From positions 179,649-243,648 of the forward strand of contig JAMDHS010000026.1 in the NCBI GenBank assembly GCA_029717555.1: a stretch of DNA of 64,000 nt, written 5' to 3'. Under the pieces are notes generated by a model. That model was not told the origin of the DNA, did not search any database, and saw nothing but the letters and a program-made list of their open reading frames with translations. Shown here one piece after another: positions 58,901-64,000 of this stretch (its first letter is position 1; the number at the start of each line of letters is the position of its first letter). Both the position numbers and the translations under genes were made by a program. The stretch is from Peribolospora baueri (taxonomy: Eukaryota > Basidiomycota > Peribolosporomycetes > Peribolosporales > Peribolosporaceae).

Positions 58901-61166
58901 GCGTGACGTCTTTTGGTAAGTCTGGCCCGGCGCGTGGGACCGTACGAGGCGATCGTGCTAATCATCTTGGACGCGGCGCGTATTTTGATGCAGGCAAGCG
59001 ACTGTTCCGCTATTGGCTCACGGCCCCACTGAGGCGTATCGACCAGATCAAGGCCCGACAGGACGCCGTGGAGGACTTTATGAACCATCCCAGGTTCGAG
59101 GACGAATTCGATTCGTTCGCGAGGGGCCTTCCTGATTTGGAGAGACTCATTTCGCGCATCCAAGGCAAGAAGTGTAGGCCGAAAGTGAGTATACTTCATC
59201 TCTCTCCTTGTTCGGCTTGGATTCTCACCGGACGCGTTGCTTTCGTATGCAGGACTTTGTAAACGTCTTGAAGGTGAGCTCGATGCTCAACACGGCCATG
59301 CTCGACGGGACCGCTCGCTGACAGGGCTTGTCTGTTCTTTAGAATTTTGACAGGATTCAGAGAGGCGTCGAATTGCTTCTGGACTGCACAAGCGAATTTG
59401 AACACTCGGGCGTCAAGAACATCCTGCGCGGGATCCCGGACGTCGGTGAGATCGTAAAGCGCCTCCGCGGCATGTACACTGTGGGAGCGGATGGTGAGGA
59501 CCTCCATTTTTTTCGTTTCGTACTGCGGATTCGATACTTGGCCCTGCGGGCGATCATGTGGCTGAAAGTGTTCCGCTGTGGCCGACAGACTCTTTCGTGC
59601 CCGCCCCCGGCGTTCACGATGACTTTGATCAGGCGGACAAAGAGATTGCCGACGTTGAGGGCGAGCTGGAATCCCTGATCCCCAAGTACAGGCAGGAGTT
59701 GGGCTTGAGGTGAGCGGTGGTGCGGGCGGATGTTGGCGAGACGTTGTTGACCCGCGGCTACTTTACTCGTCCCGTGGCGCGCACAGGTCCAAGGAGATAC
59801 AGTTCAAGCACATCGGCACCAAGGAGATCTACCAAGTGGAAGTACCGAACGGAACAAAAGTGCCGCGGGAGTGGAAGAACATGTCGAGCACGAAATCGGT
59901 CAAGCGGTACTACTCGCCGGCGGTAGAGAGGCTGGTGCAGAAGCTGAAGGAAGCTCGGGAAGTGAGGGTGGCTGTGGTGAAGGACTTTGCGTTGCAGGTC
60001 TACGAGGAATTCAGTCGGGACGCGGCGTTGTTCCTCGGCGCCGTCAAGGCGCTGGCTGAGGTGGACTGTGTGCTGAGTCTGGCCAAGGCGTCGGCAGCGA
60101 TGGGCGAGCCGTGCTGCCGACCGGAACTGGTCGAGTCGGACCGCGCGTTGATTGAGTTTGAGACGCTGAGGCACCCGTGCATGATCGGCACGGCGGTGGA
60201 CTTTATCCCGAACGACGTCAAGCTGGGTGGGGAGAGCTGTGACATGATGTTGCTCACGGGCGGGAACATGGCGGGCAAGAGCACGCTGTCGCGCACGGTC
60301 GCTGCGGGCGTCATCATCGCTCAGATGGGATGCTGGGTGCCAGCTGAGCGCGCACGGTGAGTTGCGAGCGGAAAGGCTAGCGAGGAAAAAGACGAAGAAG
60401 AAGGCTCATGCGTGGTCGAACTCGCACTTGGATAGCATCTCTCCGGTGGATCGAATCGCGTCGCGGATGGGCGCCAACGATCGCATCTTTGCCGCGTCGA
60501 GCACGTTCATGGTCGAGATGCAGGAGGCTGCAAGGGTGAGTGAAGACGGCGGTGAATTGGTGCCTGGGGTGAGAGATGAGAGATTTAACTGACACGAATT
60601 CGTCAATGGGACGGACGGTGCAGATCATCAACGAGTCGACACCCAAGTCGCTCGTGCTGATGGACGAGCTGGGGCGGGGGACGTCTACGTTTGACGGGGT
60701 AGCGATCGCGACGGCGGTGGCGCACCACCTGGCGTCGCGGACGGGGTGCCTGTCTCTGTTCGCGACGCACTACCACTCGCTCGCCGAGACGTTCACGCAC
60801 CACCCTCGGGTGAAGCTGAAGCATATGGGCGTCCTGGTGGACGACGAGCGGCGAGAGGTGGTGTTTACGTACAAGCTAGCCGACGGTTTGTCTCCGTCGT
60901 CATACGGGATCAACGTGGCGGGCTTGGCGGGCGTGCCGGCGGAGGTGTGCGCGCGGGCGGAGGCGGTGGCGGGGCAGTTTATGGAGGCTCGGGTGCAGTG
61001 GCAAGGGGAGCGGCGGGCGGAGAGGGGGGGCAGGATGGGCGCGACGGCGCTGAGCGACTTTGCATGGCTGTTCAAGAGGAACAGACTGAATAAGGAAGAT
61101 TTGAGGGTCGTGGAGACGATCCGGCGGGCACTTGGCAAGATGGCGTTGGGCGAGGGGGATATGTGA
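55987..61166 (+). CDS. MSH6: DNA mismatch repair protein Msh6
   Basis: Msh6 pairs with Msh2 (MutS-alpha) to recognise base mismatches and small loops. I find 18 exons: 55987..56070, 56153..56617, 56703..56901, 56982..57079, 57177..57356, 57446..57574, 57644..57694, 57773..57829, 57909..58148, 58232..58393, 58468..58915, 58994..59184, 59253..59273, 59343..59493, 59589..59709, 59787..60356, 60436..60535 and 60624..61166. They give 1269 residues. A PCNA-interacting motif (KQQTLHGFF) is followed by a disordered acidic region. The mismatch-recognition domain has [15 protein letters not shown], the Phe-x-Glu wedge, and [14 protein letters not shown]. The ATPase domain has Walker [11 protein letters not shown], signature [12 protein letters not shown], Walker [13 protein letters not shown] and ATHYHSL. 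Starting at the in-frame ATG 56032 would remove 15 residues. Confidence 0.95.
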
Positions 61167-62320
61167 ATAGTATATCCGATCCGTATGGACACTATTTTTC
61201 GTTCCGTTTTTTTTTCTCCGCCGGAGGTTTGTGAGGACGACGACGATCTGTTTTGTCTTCTTCCGACGAACCCCGGTTCGAGATGGACAGGAGAGGTGAG
61301 ACAGAAAAAAAGTCTTGGCCGTGGGCGCGGTGACTTGATGTGATTTGATTTGTCTCAGGTCGACAGGGGAGGAAGCGAAGGAAGCGAGGAAGCGGCAGGG
61401 CGCGGCGAGACAGATAAGGGGTCTGTCTATCTATCTATCTGTCTATCTATCTATCTATCTATCTGTCTGTCTGGTCTAGTCTAGACTGTGCTGCAGCCGG
61501 GACACGTCTGTCTGTCCGGTCCGTCGTCGGGACGGCTTTTCCGAGGGCGAAGGAGCCCGTTGATGTGCATGTGTATGTGTACGTGGACGACGTAGACGGA
61601 TCGTCGGCGCGTCGGCTTCGGTGGGCCGACGTCGACGACGGCCGACCTGCGAGGAGAGAGGAAGGAGGCGCGGCGAGGAGAAGGGCGGGCGGCAGCAGCG
61701 CGCGCTTGCCCCGCGTCGAGGGAGCGACGGTGTGCATAGATTGGGGCACTGTATGCATGTACAGTATGCATATGCACGGTATGGTTGAGACGCGTCGAAG
61801 CGGCGGCGCCTTGCATGGAACGAGGGGACAAGGTTTGGCGCCGTGTGTCAGGAGGGCTGGACCCTTGCCCCCTTGCCGGCGTCTTTTTTCTCTCTCTCCC
61901 TCGCCGCGTCGGCGTGTTTGCTCTTTGCTCCTCGGCCACGACTGCGTCGTACGTCGCCGTTTCCGGCAAGGCGCCGACGCCAACGCGTCCGTCTGACCAT
62001 CCGGATGTCTTTTTCTTTTCTCCCTCCGTCGTCCTCGTCGTCGATCGTCCGTATCCGTAGCCTGGCTCCCATCTAACCCTCCCTCGCCCTTGCTTGCTTG
62101 CTCGCTTCTGCTTCCCTCTCTGCCGCTCGCACCGTGTCCCTGCCTGCCTGCCTGTCTGTGATCGACATGACATGGCCCTCGCCCGCCATCTCGTCTCCTC
62201 GCTCCGACAAGCTTAAATCGGTGACCCCTCCTCTTTCGTTTGTCCCTCCCCGCCTCCTCCACTCATTCATTCGTTCCTCCTCCTAACAACCTCCATCTCC
62301 ATGCCGCACACGCCATCGCC
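61167..62320. other. Intergenic region after MSH6
   Basis: No gene is recognised. The region contains a CTAT microsatellite, and GC-rich stretches whose long frames on both strands encode only Arg/Ser-rich sequence. The last 250 bases are pyrimidine-rich and probably form the promoter of the next gene. Confidence 0.5.
61423..61473. repeat. CTAT/CTGT tetranucleotide microsatellite
   Basis: About twelve tetramer units, mostly CTAT with interspersed CTGT, lie roughly 260 bases after the MSH6 stop codon. Confidence 0.9.
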
Positions 62321-63691
62321 ATGCACATCCACCACACACTCTCTCTCCCAGGCGTAGCCTTCACCACCACGCACAACACCCCGCAAGCCAGTCCTCGCTG
62401 CGCCCTCTCCAGCGTCGCCCCCTCCTCTCCCCGCCGCCGCGCACCCTCCTCCTCCTCCTCAACGCCGCCCTCGCTCTCCACCTCGCGCGCCTCCTCGCCC
62501 CTTCCCACCCCACCCGCGTCCCCATCTCGCCCTCTCTTCGCCTTCAAGTGCGGCCTCCTCCGCCTCGCCAAGACCGACCCGGACCGCAGGCAGAGGCACA
62601 ACGCCGGCTCGCGCGACGATGCCCGCGCAGACGCAGTTGCAGGCGTAGACGAAGACGCACACCCACACCCACACCCACACCCACAACCACAACCACATAC
62701 GGACGCAGACGTGTTCGGAACCCCCACCAATCGTCCCCGTCTCCGTGCCCGCCCACGTCCTCGTCCCCGCGCGCGTCCCCCTCCTCACCGCCCCGACCTC
62801 GACGCGCTGGTCCGGACGAGCTCAGCAGTCCGCGACTTGAGCCTGTTCACCGCCGACGCCCTCCGCGATGGCCACCCTCACTCTCTCCCTTCACGCTTCT
62901 CCTCCGACTCAGATCGCACCGACGCCTCGTTCGGAGACCCGTTCGGCATGTCCACCTCCGAGCCCGCCGATGACGAAGACCACGACTTTGTCCTCGTCCA
63001 TCCGCCTTGCCGTCTCAACCAACTCTGTCCACCCCTCGTCCCCACTCCACATCAGCCCCGCCTCAGCGTCAGTCTCCGTCTCCTCGTCTGCTTCACCCCC
63101 TTTGCCGCCGCCGCCGCCCGCCCAAAGTCGGATATCACCTCGGCTGCCGGTACGCCTCCCAAACTGCGCATGCGAGGAAGGAGGAGGCGGACGAGCCTCT
63201 TGTCCGCCCTCTCCGACACGCTCGGCGTCGGCGATCTCGCCTCCCATCGCCCTCCCATCACCCCTCCCGCCTCTCCCCAGTGGCGCCGGGAGGAGGACAC
63301 AAGCCGACGCGTCTTCCCCGCCGTCCCCTTCACCGCCTCCAATGCCCGCTCCGTTCTCGACCTCAAGGAGGACATCTTCGAATACCTCCACCTCGCCGCC
63401 CTCGGCGTCCGCCCCAAGGACGTCTCCCTCGCCCTCCTCTCCTCCGCCCACCACCTTGCCACGACCACCGAGTGGGTCACGCCGCCCCTTTCGCCGTCGT
63501 CCCTCACCACCTCGTCGACGCCCCTCGACGAGTCCGAGCTCACCTTCCGCCTCGGCCTCGAGGACGACGACCTGCTCGCCGTCACCGTCGCCCTCCCCCA
63601 GGGCAGCAAGCCCCCCGCCAGGTCGCCATGGCCGCCGGCGAGGCCCAAGAGGCCGCCCTCGCCGACCGTCGCCATCGCCGGTTGGATTTGA
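62321..63691 (+). CDS. Pro/Ser-rich protein of unknown function
   Basis: A single open frame encodes 456 residues from the ATG at 62321; the frame is open upstream but lacks an earlier ATG. I recognise no domain. The N-terminal half is Pro/Ser/Arg-rich, with an (HP)n/(QP)n run encoded by a CACACC repeat at about 62658-62697. Acidic DDEDHDFVLVHPP follows near residue 225. The C-terminal 120 residues look folded: ARSVLDLKEDIFEYLHLAALG, KDVSLALLSSAHHLA, LTFRLGLEDDDLLAVTVALP. The region between residues 230 and 280 has composition that fits another frame as well, so a hidden intron or sequencing frameshift is possible. The start is a choice among clustered ATGs. Confidence 0.55.
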   Translation: MHIHHTLSLPGVAFTTTHNTPQASPRCALSSVAPSSPRRRAPSSSSSTPPSLSTSRASSPLPTPPASPSRPLFAFKCGLLRLAKTDPDRRQRHNAGSRDDARADAVAGVDEDAHPHPHPHPQPQPHTDADVFGTPTNRPRLRARPRPRPRARPPPHRPDLDALVRTSSAVRDLSLFTADALRDGHPHSLPSRFSSDSDRTDASFGDPFGMSTSEPADDEDHDFVLVHPPCRLNQLCPPLVPTPHQPRLSVSLRLLVCFTPFAAAAARPKSDITSAAGTPPKLRMRGRRRRTSLLSALSDTLGVGDLASHRPPITPPASPQWRREEDTSRRVFPAVPFTASNARSVLDLKEDIFEYLHLAALGVRPKDVSLALLSSAHHLATTTEWVTPPLSPSSLTTSSTPLDESELTFRLGLEDDDLLAVTVALPQGSKPPARSPWPPARPKRPPSPTVAIAGWI

Positions 63692-63966
63692 TTTTCATCG
63701 GACCGCCGGACGGTCCGTCGGTCGCTCTCGTCGTTTCTTCTTTCCTTCCTCCGTCCCTCGGCTCTCCGTGTCATCTCGTCGGCCTCTGTAGACTTAGTCG
63801 TCGTCCCGCCTTTCGCTTTCGCTTGCCCCTTCCTTGGCTCGGCCCTTTCCTTGCTCTTTCCTTGCTTTTCCGTTTCGTTCCCTTCCCCTCCACTTGCCCC
63901 CTGCTCCTCTTCTACGACGTGACGCCCTGTCGCGGCTGTATACCAACCAACCAGACCTGAGCGCCA

Positions 63967-64000
<34 letters not shown>
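63692..64000. other. 3' flank ending in a poly-T run
   Basis: The stretch after the last stop codon is pyrimidine-rich with no gene. It ends in 32 consecutive T bases (63969-64000) that run to the window edge, so the true length of the run is unknown. Confidence 0.6.

Overview
The window is nuclear DNA of a GC-rich, intron-dense fungus, most likely a basidiomycete. Protein genes are split by many short introns (mostly about 60-120 bases, GT..AG). The recognisable proteins are the normal eukaryotic housekeeping set (GINS, SSU processome, exocyst, TFIIH, reptin, MSH6, RPL10), and RIB3 points to a fungus or plant. Two giant Ser/Pro-rich proteins and the high GC content fit Pucciniomycotina or Ustilaginomycotina; I cannot narrow it further by eye. 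Exon boundaries below were set by reading splice signals and checking that frames join, not by transcript evidence.

Layout. 0-7 kb: 3' part of a PITH-domain gene, PSF1 (GINS) and, on the minus strand, UTP22. 7-9.6 kb: a stretch I cannot resolve, perhaps holding an intron-rich minus-strand gene. 9.6-14.2 kb: a 1496-residue Ser-rich protein of unknown function. 14.2-17.2 kb: non-coding, full of tetra- and pentanucleotide repeats. 17.2-23.2 kb: a 1988-residue Ser-rich protein with a C-terminal PH domain. 24.6-25.6 kb: a secreted PEBP-family protein. 26-31.6 kb: mitochondrial tyrosyl-tRNA synthetase (MSY1), RIB3 (riboflavin) and BOL3 (Fe-S). About 33.1 kb: a single 5S rRNA gene with an upstream TATA-like box and a Pol III T-run. 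33.5-43.8 kb: COQ6, SEC6, TFB2, PET100, YAE1. 43.9-52.9 kb: RVB2, TRM6, TEL2. 53.3-61.2 kb: RPL10 and MSH6. 62.3-63.7 kb: another Pro/Ser-rich unknown protein; the window ends in a 32-base T run.

The genes are unrelated housekeeping genes, not an operon or biosynthetic cluster. Head-to-head pairs with short shared upstream regions are common (COQ6/SEC6, PET100/YAE1, RVB2/TRM6, TEL2/RPL10, MSY1/RIB3). Functional echoes exist: RVB2 and TEL2 act in the same PIKK-assembly route, and MSY1, BOL3, COQ6 and PET100 are all mitochondrial. I found no transposon, virus, CRISPR array or clearly novel system. The best leads are the secreted PEBP, the unresolved 7-8.7 kb stretch, the small ORF next to the 5S gene and the two giant low-complexity proteins.
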